64,000 bases of DNA from CAVVEQ01 sp963747315 (GCA_963747315.1 CAVVEQ010000005.1:124001-188000), one strand, 5' to 3'. Numbered from the stretch's first letter, positions 44,245-53,246 are shown. Made by a program: numbers and translations. The notes: generated from the sequence alone by a model not told the origin.

Positions 44245-45219
44245 ATGGCTCAAAAAGTGATCATGGATTGCGATCCCGGGCATGACGATGCGCTGGCGAT
44301 CCTCCTCGCCGCAAAACACCTCGATGTGATCGGGATCACGACCGTGGGCGGGAACCAGGCCCTCGAAAAAGTGACAAAAAACGCGCTGAAGGTGTTGGAG
44401 CTGGGAGGGATCACCCACATCCCGGTATACAAAGGACACGCGAAACCCAGCGTTCAGGCGATGACCCACGCCCCCGAGTGCCACGGTGAATCCGGGCTGG
44501 AGGGCGCCGCCCTACCCGAGCCATCCATCCAGGTGCAGCGGGGGCACGCGGTGGATTTCATCATCGATACGGTCATGTCCACGGATGATGTAACTTTGAC
44601 AGCAACCGGACCGTTGACCAACATCGCGGCTGCCATACATCGCGAACCCAGGATCACCGGACGGGTGCGGGAGATCAGCCTAATGGGTGGTTCGGTGACC
44701 GCCGGTAATTGGACAGCTGCGGCTGAATATAACATCTGGGCCGACCCCGAGGCTGCGCATGTCGTTTTCAGCAGCCCCATCCCCAAACGTATGGTGGGGT
44801 TGAACCTGACCAGGCAGGCACCCGCAACCCCGGAGAGGATCGAACGCATCCGGAACCTGGGGAATAAAACCGGCCGGACGATGGCTGACCTCATCAACTG
44901 GTTCAGCAATGCCTGTTACCTGCTCGATGGGCATCCAGCCGTTTTCCTCTACGATCCCTGCGCGATTGCCTGGTTGATCCAGCCGGAGCTGGTGCACGCA
45001 CAAAATCTCCATGTGGCTATCGAACTGAATGGGGAACACACCCGCGGGATGACGGTCTGCGATTACCGCTGTTTGATCGGCTCGGATCCCGGCGAAGAGA
45101 TCACGAATGTTGTTTCCCCGGTCCGCCAGGGACTGGAACCGAACGTCAATGTGGGGATGCGGCTGGATTCGGATGGCCTCTTCGACCTTCTGACAAACAC
45201 GCTAAAGATGTATCCTTAA
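44245..45219 (+). CDS. Inosine/uridine-preferring nucleoside hydrolase
   Basis: A 324-residue hydrolase that splits ribonucleosides into base and ribose. The calcium-binding motif 'IMDCDPGHDDALAILLA' is complete, 'TATGPLTNIAAAIHREP' and 'EISLMGGSVTAGNWTAAAEYN' carry the ribose-binding Asn and Met residues, and 'FLYDPCAIAWLI' holds the last Asp. There is no transporter beside it. It is a stand-alone gene after a 373-base gap. Confidence 0.92.
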   Translation: MAQKVIMDCDPGHDDALAILLAAKHLDVIGITTVGGNQALEKVTKNALKVLELGGITHIPVYKGHAKPSVQAMTHAPECHGESGLEGAALPEPSIQVQRGHAVDFIIDTVMSTDDVTLTATGPLTNIAAAIHREPRITGRVREISLMGGSVTAGNWTAAAEYNIWADPEAAHVVFSSPIPKRMVGLNLTRQAPATPERIERIRNLGNKTGRTMADLINWFSNACYLLDGHPAVFLYDPCAIAWLIQPELVHAQNLHVAIELNGEHTRGMTVCDYRCLIGSDPGEEITNVVSPVRQGLEPNVNVGMRLDSDGLFDLLTNTLKMYP

Positions 45220-45471
45220 ACAATAACAAGAATAATTACAAATGAAATACATGACGGTTTTTTGGATTGGGTTTTATCGAAAAAGCCAACCAGCCCGTAA
45301 TAGAAAATCAGAGAGTGATTCGATATGGATCCTCATAATTCCGCAGTGTCCTTTGGGGATCAAATAATCGACATCTCCACCCATATGGTGGCAATGAATA
45401 CTTCACAGTATCTATTTTAAAGAATGAAGTATGTGTGTTTTGATTTATATATTACACTTTAAAGAACACTA

Positions 45472-47022
45472 ATGGAAAATACTATGATCCCTAAAAATGA
45501 CCCGATCTTCCAAAGAATTTTTGAAGCCGCCAGTGACGGAATATTGATCACCGACCTGGAAACTGGCGCTTTATTAATGGCCAACCCAGAGGCAGCCGAG
45601 ATGCATGGCTACTCGCTTGAGGCTTTTTATAAGCTTCCATTAATAAGATTAGTCAAAACCAAGGACCGGACCTCTTTGATTGGTTTTTCTCAGATGATAA
45701 AGCAGGGCGGTATATTTGAAATGATAGCTAAGCATGTCCGCCTTAATGGTACGTTCTTTAGTGCCGAATGGCGCGCAGTGGGATTTGATTTTCAGGGCAA
45801 ATTTTGTGCTTTGGTCCTCTTGCGCGATGTCAGCAAACGGGTCCATGCGGAACAACAGCTTCAACAGCAGGTGGAAGTGCGCGCAAATGAACAAGACACC
45901 TTGCTGGAGATATCACAGAATCTCGCTTCTACGTTGGAATTGAAACCGGGATCTATCCTCGTTCAACTGGGAGTGCTGATCAAATATACCCACGCAGGTT
46001 TATTCACGATGGATGAATCAAGCCTGTGCGCGGTAGCAGCCCGGGGGACTAAACAGCTTGAGAAGTCTGTGCCTTTCCACATCCAGTTGAATGCAAAAGG
46101 GACCATGGAGTCACTTTTCAATGGGCACAGCCCTATCCGTATTGCGGAATTATCGAGTAATGATCCTTCAGCAATATTCCTTCGATCACTTTTAGTTAAG
46201 GATTCCGCAATTCTTTTACAAGGCATGCGGTCCTGGATGTGGGTGCCCCTGGCGGTTAAAAACAGGATCATCGGTGGGATTGGTCTTGGTCACTCGGAGC
46301 CGGATTATTTTACCCCGCACCATGCCAAGCTGGCGATGACTATCGCCAACCAGGCAGCAGTGACCCTGGCCAATACTGAGTTATATGAGCATGCCCAAAC
46401 CCTGGCAGCGCTGCAGGAACGCCAGCGCTTTGCGCAAAACCTGCACGATGCCGTCAACCAATCCCTATTTTCGGCTGGGCTGATCGCCGAAGTCCTGCCC
46501 CAGCTCTGGGATCGGAATCCCGGGGAGGCTCGCAAGGCGTTGGAGGATCTCCGCAGGCTCACCCGGGGAGCCATGGCTGAAATGCGGGCTTTGCTTGCCG
46601 AGCTGAAGCCATCCACTTTGACGGATTCAGAATTAGGAGACTTGCTGCGCCTGCTTGGAAACGCATTTGCCGGTCGGACTAACATTCCGGTTGACGTAAC
46701 GATAAATGGAGAAGGCAATCTTCCTGCTGAGACGCAGGTAGCTATTTATCGGATTTGCCAGGAAGTATTAAACAATATTTCCAAGCATGCCAAAGCCAGC
46801 CGAGTGAAAATCGGATTGAAGCAGACATCTTCAGGGATGGTGCTTCATATCCTTGATGACGGATGCGGTTTTGATCCATCCATGCAAATTCCCTCAGGAC
46901 ATTACGGATTGGTTATGATGCGTGAACGCGTAAAAGAAGCGGGGGCATTATTGACAATCACCAGCCAACCAGGTCAGGGAACGGATATCATGATCTGCTG
47001 GGGAAAACAGGAGGGTTTATGA
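45472..47022 (+). CDS. PAS-GAF sensor histidine kinase (NarX/DesK-type HisKA_3)
   Basis: A 516-residue soluble kinase. PAS at about 10-130 ('ILITDLETGALLMANPEAAE'), a coiled linker, GAF at about 145-310 ('MRSWMWVPLAVKNRIIGGIG'), HisKA_3 with the phospho-acceptor H325 in 'RFAQNLHDAVNQSLFSAG', and HATPase_c with N-box 'ICQEVLNNISKHAKAS', 'LDDGCGFDPS' and 'GHYGLVMMRERV'. No membrane segment, so it senses a cytoplasmic signal, perhaps redox or a small ligand. Its stop overlaps the start of the response regulator (ATGA), so they are a translationally coupled pair. Confidence 0.92.
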   Translation: MENTMIPKNDPIFQRIFEAASDGILITDLETGALLMANPEAAEMHGYSLEAFYKLPLIRLVKTKDRTSLIGFSQMIKQGGIFEMIAKHVRLNGTFFSAEWRAVGFDFQGKFCALVLLRDVSKRVHAEQQLQQQVEVRANEQDTLLEISQNLASTLELKPGSILVQLGVLIKYTHAGLFTMDESSLCAVAARGTKQLEKSVPFHIQLNAKGTMESLFNGHSPIRIAELSSNDPSAIFLRSLLVKDSAILLQGMRSWMWVPLAVKNRIIGGIGLGHSEPDYFTPHHAKLAMTIANQAAVTLANTELYEHAQTLAALQERQRFAQNLHDAVNQSLFSAGLIAEVLPQLWDRNPGEARKALEDLRRLTRGAMAEMRALLAELKPSTLTDSELGDLLRLLGNAFAGRTNIPVDVTINGEGNLPAETQVAIYRICQEVLNNISKHAKASRVKIGLKQTSSGMVLHILDDGCGFDPSMQIPSGHYGLVMMRERVKEAGALLTITSQPGQGTDIMICWGKQEGL

Positions 47023-47666
47023 CCGAAAGTGTATCCAAACCCATTCGCGTCATGCTGGTGGATGACCACGCCATGGTCCGCCGCGGATTGGCGGTCTTTC
47101 TGATGGTTTATGATGATCTGCAGCTAGCAGGTGAAGCGGAGAGCGGCGAAGATTCCATTCAAATGTGCGGTGAAGTTCTACCGGATGTGGTCCTTATGGA
47201 TATGGTCCTGCCTGCAATGGATGGGGCAGCAGCGACCCGCGCCATCCGGCAACGTTTTCCAAATGTTCAGGTAATCGCCCTCACCAGTTATAAGGATAAG
47301 GATCTGATCAAAAACGCGCTGGAAGCTGGAGCTATCGGGTATTTATTGAAAGATGTTACTGCCGATGAACTTGCCCGGGCCATCCGGGCTGCTTATATCG
47401 GGCGTGCCACGTTATCCCCGGATGTTGCCCAGGTTATCGTCCTAACAGCAGGACAACCCCCCGAGCCCGGGCTAGACCTGACTGAGCGCGAACGGGAAGT
47501 GCTTGCCTTGATGGTGGAAGGTCTGAATAATACCCAAATCGCTGGCAGGCTTTCGGTTAGCCCATCCACCATCAAATCTCATGTCAGTAATATTCTCTCC
47601 AAGTTGGGGGTTTCCAGCCGAACAGAAGCTGTCACCCTGGCATTACGGCACGGCATAGTCATCTGA
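47019..47666 (+). CDS. NarL/LuxR-type response regulator
   Basis: A 215-residue regulator. The receiver has acidic 'VMLVDDHAMVRRG', the phospho-acceptor D61 in 'PDVVLMDMVLPAMDG', 'ALTSYKDKDL' and Lys in 'GYLLKDVTADEL'. The C-terminal HTH is 'LTEREREVLALMVEGLNNTQ' then 'SVSPSTIKSHVSNILSKL', as in LuxR/NarL regulators. It overlaps the kinase stop by 4 bases. A strong terminator (47701-47741) follows and separates the pair from the next receiver protein. Targets are unknown, but the downstream stress gene set is a fair guess. Confidence 0.92.
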   Translation: MTESVSKPIRVMLVDDHAMVRRGLAVFLMVYDDLQLAGEAESGEDSIQMCGEVLPDVVLMDMVLPAMDGAAATRAIRQRFPNVQVIALTSYKDKDLIKNALEAGAIGYLLKDVTADELARAIRAAYIGRATLSPDVAQVIVLTAGQPPEPGLDLTEREREVLALMVEGLNNTQIAGRLSVSPSTIKSHVSNILSKLGVSSRTEAVTLALRHGIVI

Positions 47667-47700
47667 TCCAGAATTACTCTTCCCCCAAGTGGCGGATGGA

Positions 47701-47741
47701 AAGACTCCCCGGCTGATGGTTTTCGCCGGGGAGTCTTTTTC
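47701..47741 (+). terminator. Rho-independent terminator
   Basis: A 13-bp perfect stem AAGACTCCCCGGC/GCCGGGGAGTCTT with an 11-base loop, followed by a T-run. Confidence 0.92.
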
Positions 47742-47754
47742 GTACGATGAAAAC

Positions 47755-48123
47755 ATGACCCGCGTATATTTAGCCGATGCAAGACTCGACGAGCGCTCCG
47801 CCCTGCGCCTCCTGCTTCTTGATTTAAAGATGGAAGTAGTTGGCGAAGCAGCTGATTGGTTGACCACATTAGCTCAGGCACCAGTCAGCCACGCAGATAT
47901 GCTTTTGGTGGATTGGGACCTGCTTCCCGAATCGCCCACCGCTGCGCTTGAAAAACTTCGAGAAGCCTGCCCGGCCGCGCTGGTCATCGTCCTTATCAGC
48001 CATCTGGATGCCCGGCAACAAGCCGCACTCTCAGCTGGCGCAGATGCATTTATCAGCAAGGGGGAAACGCCAGAACGTGTGGCTGAACGCCTGCGAAATG
48101 TCGCTGCGAGTATCCCTGTTTAA
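47755..48123 (+). CDS. Stand-alone receiver-domain protein
   Basis: A 122-residue single receiver domain with no output domain. 'TRVYLADARLDERSALRLLL' gives the first Asp, 'DMLLVDWDLLPESPTAAL' the phospho-acceptor region, 'LVIVLISHLDARQQAALSAG' the Ser and 'DAFISKGETPERVAERL' the Lys. The usual paired acids at the start are reduced to one Asp plus a distant one. The start ATG 47755 lies just after the terminator; a longer reading from 47689 would span the hairpin. It may act as a phosphate sink or as a partner of the adjacent kinase. Confidence 0.75.
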   Translation: MTRVYLADARLDERSALRLLLLDLKMEVVGEAADWLTTLAQAPVSHADMLLVDWDLLPESPTAALEKLREACPAALVIVLISHLDARQQAALSAGADAFISKGETPERVAERLRNVAASIPV

Positions 48124-48157
48124 ATTATCAACAGGCTGATCGGAAGGACAAAAGAAA

Positions 48158-48186
48158 CCGGCGCACAGCGCTGTCCCGAGCGCCGG
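48158..48186. repeat. Inverted repeat in the csbD leader
   Basis: A 7-bp outer stem CCGGCGC/GCGCCGG encloses the self-complementary ACAGCGCTGT. No T-run follows. It lies 43 bases before the CsbD-family start and after the orphan receiver gene, so it may act as a leader structure, a weak terminator or a protein site. Confidence 0.4.
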
Positions 48187-48228
48187 CGAAACTTGGGGCA
48201 GCTATCAGAAAGGAAAGGAGACGAAACA

Positions 48229-48453
48229 ATGAACAAAGATATTTTTGAAGGCCAGTGGAAACAAGTTCGGGGTCACGCAAAAGGTTGGTGGGGAAAACTC
48301 ACCGACGATGACCTGGATCGGGCGGCCGGCAAGTACGACGTCATGGTTGGCATCCTCCAGGAAAAGTACGGCTACAGCCGCGAGGCAGCGGCCAATGAAC
48401 TTGATAAGCGCATGACTGAGTATGAAGCAAGTCTTAAAAAAGTGGCATCCTAA
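48229..48453 (+). CDS. csbD: CsbD-family stress-response protein
   Basis: A 74-residue protein: 'EGQWKQVRGHAKGWWGKLTD' and 'GKYDVMVGILQEKYGYSREAA' match the CsbD signature, followed by a short coiled tail. CsbD-type proteins in bacteria are small, hydrophilic and under general stress (sigma-B like) control; their molecular role is not known. AAGGAG stands eight bases before the ATG. The gene starts a run of small stress/membrane proteins. Confidence 0.92.
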   Translation: MNKDIFEGQWKQVRGHAKGWWGKLTDDDLDRAAGKYDVMVGILQEKYGYSREAAANELDKRMTEYEASLKKVAS

Positions 48454-48550
48454 TCCAATTTTGGAATCCGCTTTCTCTTGTAAGAAAATGGGTGGATCTA
48501 CAAAAACGCACGGTATTCCGTGAAAAAACACTTTTGCTTAGGATTATTAA

Positions 48551-48808
48551 ATGACTATCTTAATATATCTTGTTGTTGCTGCAGTAATTGGTTGGGTGGC
48601 TACTGAGATCATGCATGACCGCTCGAACCTGTTGATCAATATCGTTGTGGCCGTGGTGGGAGCATTCATCGCGGGTTGGTTACTGACTCCCCTTCTCGGC
48701 ATCCCTACGATTAACCAGGGAAGCTTCAGTCTACCCTCCCTGCTGGTGTCACTCGCCGGTTCTATCATCCTGCTGGCAGTAGTACATTTTATCCGCCGCA
48801 GACGATAA
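48551..48808 (+). CDS. GlsB/YeaQ/YmgE-family membrane protein
   Basis: An 85-residue protein with three hydrophobic segments, 'ILIYLVVAAVIGWVATEIM', 'INIVVAVVGAFIAGWLLTP' and 'LLVSLAGSIILLAVVHFIRR', which is the GlsB/YeaQ/YmgE (transglycosylase-associated) pattern with its GW and GAFIAGW motifs. Members are stress-induced; the name does not prove a peptidoglycan role. It lies about 97 bases after csbD. Confidence 0.88.
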   Translation: MTILIYLVVAAVIGWVATEIMHDRSNLLINIVVAVVGAFIAGWLLTPLLGIPTINQGSFSLPSLLVSLAGSIILLAVVHFIRRRR

Positions 48809-48924
48809 ACCACTATCCTTAGAAATAGTTCGGGGATCAGGGGTGCCGATGAAGCACCCCTGAATTCAAAACAGAAGAACGATTCACAACATACTCTTCT
48901 GACCTAAAAGAAAGGAATTCTAAA

Positions 48925-49080
48925 ATGAAGAGGTTTACAAAGAATATTGGCATGCTTTTGCTGGCCATTTGGTTAATCGCCTGGGGTCTGTTTGCGCTAA
49001 TCCCCGCCCTGGGAGGCCTTACTGTGATCCTGGCAATTCTTGCCGTCGCTGCCGGGGTTTTTATCATATTAAACCGATAA
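48925..49080 (+). CDS. Small (51-residue) membrane protein
   Basis: ATG 48925 preceded by AAAGGAATT, ending at TAA 49078-49080. The product starts with a basic 'MKRFTKN' followed by two hydrophobic helices with Gly-Gly at the turn ('ALIPALGGLTVIL') and a final 'NR'. The pattern of a short basic head, two helices and a basic tail is typical of conserved small membrane proteins of Anaerolineae; I know no function. It lies between the GlsB-like and release-factor-like genes. Confidence 0.7.
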   Translation: MKRFTKNIGMLLLAIWLIAWGLFALIPALGGLTVILAILAVAAGVFIILNR

Positions 49081-49182
49081 ACCAAATCATAAATTCTAAA
49101 AGATTTCATTATGAATTTTTAACTCACCGTTGAAATGGAAATTATCTCAGAAAGAAATTAGCAAGTTCTAAAGGAAATTAAT

Positions 49183-49587
49183 ATGAGTAAAGATGTAGGT
49201 CTCTGGATCGACCACCGTAAGGTAGTCATAGTGACCATTGAAAATGACGAAGAAATTCTACTTGAAATCAAGTCGAACCTGGAGAAGCATGTCCGGTTTT
49301 CAAGCGGAACGAATTCGAAAGCATCCAATAATCCGCAGGGTTCAACCGCAGAGGATATGCGCGATAGACAGTATGGAGACCATATCGGGAAATTTTATAG
49401 AGCGATTATTCCCTTCCTCCGGGATGCTGATTCGATCTGGATTTTTGGTCCGGGGGAGGCGAAGATCGAATTTGAGACACGCCTCAAACATGAAAACCTC
49501 GGTGATCGCATTGTTGGTGTCGAAACCGTGGACAAGATGACGAATCCTCAAATCGCAGCCAAGGTTCGGGATCGTTTTCTTCGATAA
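49183..49587 (+). CDS. Conserved protein resembling a release-factor-type domain
   Basis: A 134-residue soluble protein. Family-like features: 'GLWIDHRKVVIVTI' at the start, 'LEKHVRFSSG', 'AEDMRDRQYGDHIGKFYRAI' and 'IWIFGPGEAKIEFETRL', then 'DRIVGVETVDKMTNPQIAAK'. The FGPGEAK motif resembles the C-terminal domain of bacterial/archaeal release factor-like (baeRF, host-attachment type) proteins. It lacks the other domains, so it is unlikely to be a release factor. It lies in the stress gene set; function unknown. Confidence 0.6.
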   Translation: MSKDVGLWIDHRKVVIVTIENDEEILLEIKSNLEKHVRFSSGTNSKASNNPQGSTAEDMRDRQYGDHIGKFYRAIIPFLRDADSIWIFGPGEAKIEFETRLKHENLGDRIVGVETVDKMTNPQIAAKVRDRFLR

Positions 49588-49768
49588 AGAATGTTGAAAT
49601 GAAAACCGGGAAACCAATCAATATGAAAGTCGAAACGGCATGAAAACACTCGTCATTCTCAAATTTCCGCAACCTCTAGGCACTTGATGAATCACTCCAT
49701 ATTCGTCATCAACGATTTCCATTTGCTCTTGAATATACCCGTGGTGATTATGGGAGGGTAACAAAAAC

Positions 49769-51043
49769 ATGGATTCACTTCCTCCATCCAAACTGGAATC
49801 CTGGACTTTTCGCCGGGTGATGTGGGCAACGCTGCTCCTGGTTTTTATCGCTTTGGGTTTCTGGCTTTTATACCGGTTTTACCAGGTAATTTTTATCGTG
49901 TTCATCGCCATCCTGATGGGAACGGTCATCAGGCCGGTTATCAACTGGTTGAATAAAAGGGGAATCCATCGGGTTGCAGGATTTATTTTTATTTCCATCC
50001 TGCTGTTGTTACTTTTTGTTGGTTTCATGCTGTTACTTTTTCCATTGGTCATGGACCAGGGTTCAGCGATTGTCGCAGATATTCCGGATTACTACCATAA
50101 TCTACGATTGTGGCTTTCAAATACAGAAAATCCAATGATTTTGGAATTGGGGGATTTTCTTCCTGCAACGCTTCCAAAGCTAACACCAACACAACAAACT
50201 GGACTGCAAGTGCTTGCTTCTGCAGAACAAGCGATGGGGTATTTGACCTCCGGAGTGAGGTTAATTTTTATTTTTCTGGCGATTTTATTATTGGCCTTTC
50301 ATTGGACGCTTGACGGATCGCAAACAATTCAATCCTGGTTGCTTCTCCTTCCGAAGGATCAACGCGACAACATTGGCGAGATGATTTCTGCCATGGAAAC
50401 CAAGGTGGGTTCCTTTCTGGCAGGGCAGGGTGTTCTTTGTCTGTCCATCGGTATCATGGCTTTGATCGCGTACCTGATAATTGGATTGCCGAATGCCCTT
50501 ATCCTGGCCCTCATAGCAGGCGTGATGGAAGTAGTACCCATGATCGGCCCGTTCCTGGGCGCGATCCCGGCGGCTTTCATCGCTTTATCTATTTCGCCTA
50601 CCAAGCTGATCTGGGTGATCCTCGCGACGGTGATCATTCAACAATTGGAAAATAACCTCCTCGTTCCACGCGTCATGCGCAAAGCGGTTGGGGTTAATCC
50701 GTTCGTCTCGCTGCTGGCAATATTCACCTTCAGCACCTTTTTCGGGGTTATTGGCGCGCTTGTGGCAATTCCTCTGGCCGCCATAATCCAGATCTTATTG
50801 GATCGATTCCTCTTTCGCCCCGGTACAGTCGAACCTGAGGATTCAACCAGGCGCGATGCTGCCAGCCGACTGCGTTATGACGCACAAAACCTGGCCCTCG
50901 GGCTGCGTCGGCAGGCAAGGTTTAAAAAAGGTGGATCCACCCAAAGGGTTAAGCAGGTGGATAAGGTGATGGATGAGCTCGAAACCATAACAACGGATCT
51001 GGACGCTCTTTTGGCTCAGGTTCCCCCTGCAGGCAAACCATGA
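49769..51043 (+). CDS. AI-2E family transporter (PerM-like), first of a pair
   Basis: A 424-residue polytopic membrane protein with about eight TM segments. The family core is 'LALIAGVMEVVPMIGPFLGA' followed by 'QLENNLLVPRVMRKAVGVNP', the 'VPxIGPxxGAxP' type motif. It has a C-terminal soluble extension of about 90 residues after the last TM, rich in Arg, Lys and Asp. The family includes proteins annotated as AI-2 exporters, but most members have unknown substrates, and Na+/H+ antiport is reported for some. Its stop overlaps the next gene's start (ATGA). Confidence 0.88.
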   Translation: MDSLPPSKLESWTFRRVMWATLLLVFIALGFWLLYRFYQVIFIVFIAILMGTVIRPVINWLNKRGIHRVAGFIFISILLLLLFVGFMLLLFPLVMDQGSAIVADIPDYYHNLRLWLSNTENPMILELGDFLPATLPKLTPTQQTGLQVLASAEQAMGYLTSGVRLIFIFLAILLLAFHWTLDGSQTIQSWLLLLPKDQRDNIGEMISAMETKVGSFLAGQGVLCLSIGIMALIAYLIIGLPNALILALIAGVMEVVPMIGPFLGAIPAAFIALSISPTKLIWVILATVIIQQLENNLLVPRVMRKAVGVNPFVSLLAIFTFSTFFGVIGALVAIPLAAIIQILLDRFLFRPGTVEPEDSTRRDAASRLRYDAQNLALGLRRQARFKKGGSTQRVKQVDKVMDELETITTDLDALLAQVPPAGKP

Positions 51044-52281
51044 CAAAGCAGATTATCCGCATCGGAATCGCTGTTCTAGCCACGCTTCTGGCGTTGGTTG
51101 TGTTATGGCAGTTTAGGGTGATCATCGCATATATTCTAATTTCACTGATCCTTGCAGCAGCGTTACGTCCCCTGGCAAATCGCCTGGTTGGCCAAAAGAT
51201 CATCGTCCGAATCGGGTGGATCCTGATCTACCTGGTTGTTCTGGCAGGATTCATCTTCATAATCTTCCTGACGGGTAAGGCTTTCGTATCTGAAGTACAG
51301 GTTTTTAGCGCGGGAATTTCAACACAGGATGCCTGGACCCTGCCCCCCTGGTTGGAAGGGACTACGTTCCAGAAGACGTTGGTTTCATGGCTGCCACCCC
51401 CAAGCACATTATTAAAGGCGATCACCGGAGAAAATGGACAGCTTGTTTTGCCATCCATCCTTGGTTTCGTAAAGGGTTTGGGCGGGATTATTGCCGCATT
51501 GCTCATCATACTATTCTTGAGTATCTATTGGAGCATAAATCAAGTTCATTTCGAACGCTTATGGCTCTCCTTACTTCCTTCCGGTCAGCGGAGACAGGCA
51601 CGCGGTATCTGGCGCGTGATCGAACCTGACCTGGGGGCATATATTCGCGGCCAGGGTTATCTGAGTCTTCTAGCCGGTCTGCTTTTAGGTCTTGGTTATT
51701 GGCTGTTGGGATCACCTTATCCGGTATTACTTGCGGTGGTTGGGGCACTTGCATGCCTGATCCCGGTGGTGGGTCCTTTTCTGGCGGTAATTCCAACCTT
51801 CCTAATCGGGTTGCTCACCAGTGTACCCCTGAGCGCAATAACGACCTTTTATGCAATTGTTGTACTCATTGCTTTACAAGTGTGGGTTAAACCACGGCTC
51901 GGCAATCGTAAATGGGATAATCCGATCCTAACCATCGTTTTACTGCTTGTGCTTGGTGATGCTTTTGGAATTATTGGTCTTATTCTCGCCCCGCCAATAT
52001 CTGTCGTATGCCAGATCCTTTGGCGCCGGTTGGTAACTCATCGGGCTCTTGAAGGAGAAGCGGCGCAGATTTCAGATCTGAAAGATCGTTTACTGCGGAT
52101 CAGAGAAACTGTTGCAGCCTTGGAAGATCCACCAATACCTTTGATCGACAGCGGTTTGGAACAACTATCCGACTTAATAGAGAAAGCTGAACCGATTCTC
52201 AAGGTAAATGAGCATGGAGAACTTTCAAGGAAAATTTCCCCCAACAAAAACCGCGTCAGGTTCAGACACATAAAGAATTAG
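51040..52281 (+). CDS. AI-2E family transporter (PerM-like), second of a pair
   Basis: A 413-residue membrane protein of the same family as the upstream gene but clearly diverged: 'VVGALACLIPVVGPFLAVIP' in the core, 'IALQVWVKPRLGNRKWDNP' and a soluble C-terminal tail with a helical coiled stretch. The four-base overlap (ATGA) indicates coupled synthesis, so the two may form a hetero-oligomer. No luxS or other quorum gene is in the window. The run of stress genes continues on the opposite strand after this. Confidence 0.88.
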   Translation: MTKQIIRIGIAVLATLLALVVLWQFRVIIAYILISLILAAALRPLANRLVGQKIIVRIGWILIYLVVLAGFIFIIFLTGKAFVSEVQVFSAGISTQDAWTLPPWLEGTTFQKTLVSWLPPPSTLLKAITGENGQLVLPSILGFVKGLGGIIAALLIILFLSIYWSINQVHFERLWLSLLPSGQRRQARGIWRVIEPDLGAYIRGQGYLSLLAGLLLGLGYWLLGSPYPVLLAVVGALACLIPVVGPFLAVIPTFLIGLLTSVPLSAITTFYAIVVLIALQVWVKPRLGNRKWDNPILTIVLLLVLGDAFGIIGLILAPPISVVCQILWRRLVTHRALEGEAAQISDLKDRLLRIRETVAALEDPPIPLIDSGLEQLSDLIEKAEPILKVNEHGELSRKISPNKNRVRFRHIKN

Positions 52282-52498
52282 AATCTGCGATCCGCAGAAT
52301 TCATTTAGCCAAGATCTCACCTGAAAATCCAAGCTCCGAAATGAAAAAGAGTCTGAATAATTCATGGCGTTTCGGATTCTTCTGCTTTCTCATTTCTACC
52401 GGGAATGAAATTTTAATTTCCCATCCAATAATACCGTTTTTATTTCTTTTTCCCTCGAAATCGTTTTCGATCCAAGACACCGCAAATAATATCAAAAT

Positions 52499-52534
52499 CC
52501 CTGGGGGTGTCTGGACCGGTTCTCAACCCCAGGG
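52499..52534 (-). terminator. Hairpin after the 56-residue membrane protein gene
   Basis: Stem CCCTGGGG/CCCCAGGG (8 bp) with a 20-base loop. On the minus strand it is followed by ATTTTGATATTATTT, a weak T-rich tract, and lies 19 bases beyond the stop of the small membrane protein gene. Confidence 0.45.
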
Positions 52535-52552
52535 CATTTGACAACTAAACCA

Positions 52553-52723
52553 TTAAAGGTTCTTAACGAAGCACGCAACGAGCAATAAGATAAGCCCAGC
52601 CAAGACGAGAAAGAAAGCAAATGGGCTCAAAGCGGCGATGGTACCCGTGTAACCAAGGAACCCTAGGGCACCAAGGATTAGAGCGATCCACCAGGTTATT
52701 GTTTTTGGGGGGGTTAGTTTCAT
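52553..52723 (-). CDS. Small (56-residue) membrane protein
   Basis: ATG 52723 has AAAGGAG upstream and the frame ends at TAA 52553-52555. The sequence 'KLTPPKTITWWIALILGALG' opens into two hydrophobic helices, ending 'ACFVKNL'. The Pro-Pro-Lys-Thr-Ile-Thr N-terminus followed by Trp-Trp is a pattern I know only from uncharacterised small proteins of similar bacteria. It lies head-to-tail upstream of nothing obvious and convergent with the AI-2E pair. The run GGGGGGG within it is a possible site of sequencing error. Confidence 0.65.
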   Translation of the reverse strand: MKLTPPKTITWWIALILGALGFLGYTGTIAALSPFAFFLVLAGLILLLVACFVKNL

Positions 52724-52856
52724 GGTATTTCTCCTTTCTTATTATTTCTTCTTAAATGTGGTCCAACGCTTGGTCCGGGAAAAGCAGGGCTGGACAACCT
52801 GCCAGATAATTATTAATTTTCCATATTGGAATTTATAAACTCCAAGCCCTACCTGA

Positions 52857-53246
52857 TCAGCGTCTCCGGCCGGCAAATAGCCCTATAAGCACAAACACAA
52901 TTGCCACTCCCAGCAGGAAACCCAGGTTATATTGGCTTCCATCGTTATGTACTTCGTACATTTGAATATTTGGGTCAATGAAAGACCACACGAGGGTTAC
53001 CGGGGAAATGACCCCATGCCAGATACCCAGTAAAGTGCCGGCAATTTGACCATTCGAACCAGCCGTATTTACCATAGGGTTTGGACCGGGTACGTTGATC
53101 TTTATGCTTACGCCGGGGACATTTACTTCGCCGTTCTGAGAGCTTGGAACAGGCGTATTAATTTGCGCGGAGGATCCAGTGGTGCATCCTGCAATCATTA
53201 CTGTCATCACAATCATGAAAACGAAAATCGAAAGGACTTTCTTCAT
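52857..53246 (-). CDS. Small lipoprotein with a C-terminal TM helix
   Basis: A 129-residue protein: signal peptide with lipobox 'MIAGC' (Cys at about residue 21), a short spacer with Ser/Thr/Pro/Asn, a region of about 50 residues ('GVSIKINVPGPNPMV', 'AGTLLGIWHGVISPVTLVW') and a final TM helix 'GFLLGVAIVFVLIGLF' ending in Arg-Arg-Arg. A lipid anchor plus a C-terminal TM is an uncommon double anchor. It follows the small membrane protein's promoter side on the same strand. No family recognised. Confidence 0.7.
   Translation of the reverse strand: MKKVLSIFVFMIVMTVMIAGCTTGSSAQINTPVPSSQNGEVNVPGVSIKINVPGPNPMVNTAGSNGQIAGTLLGIWHGVISPVTLVWSFIDPNIQMYEVHNDGSQYNLGFLLGVAIVFVLIGLFAGRRR

Noticed and set aside
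52341..52541. A 66-codon plus-strand frame after the AI-2E pair
   Set aside because: No ribosome site; it lies in the terminator region of the small membrane protein gene.
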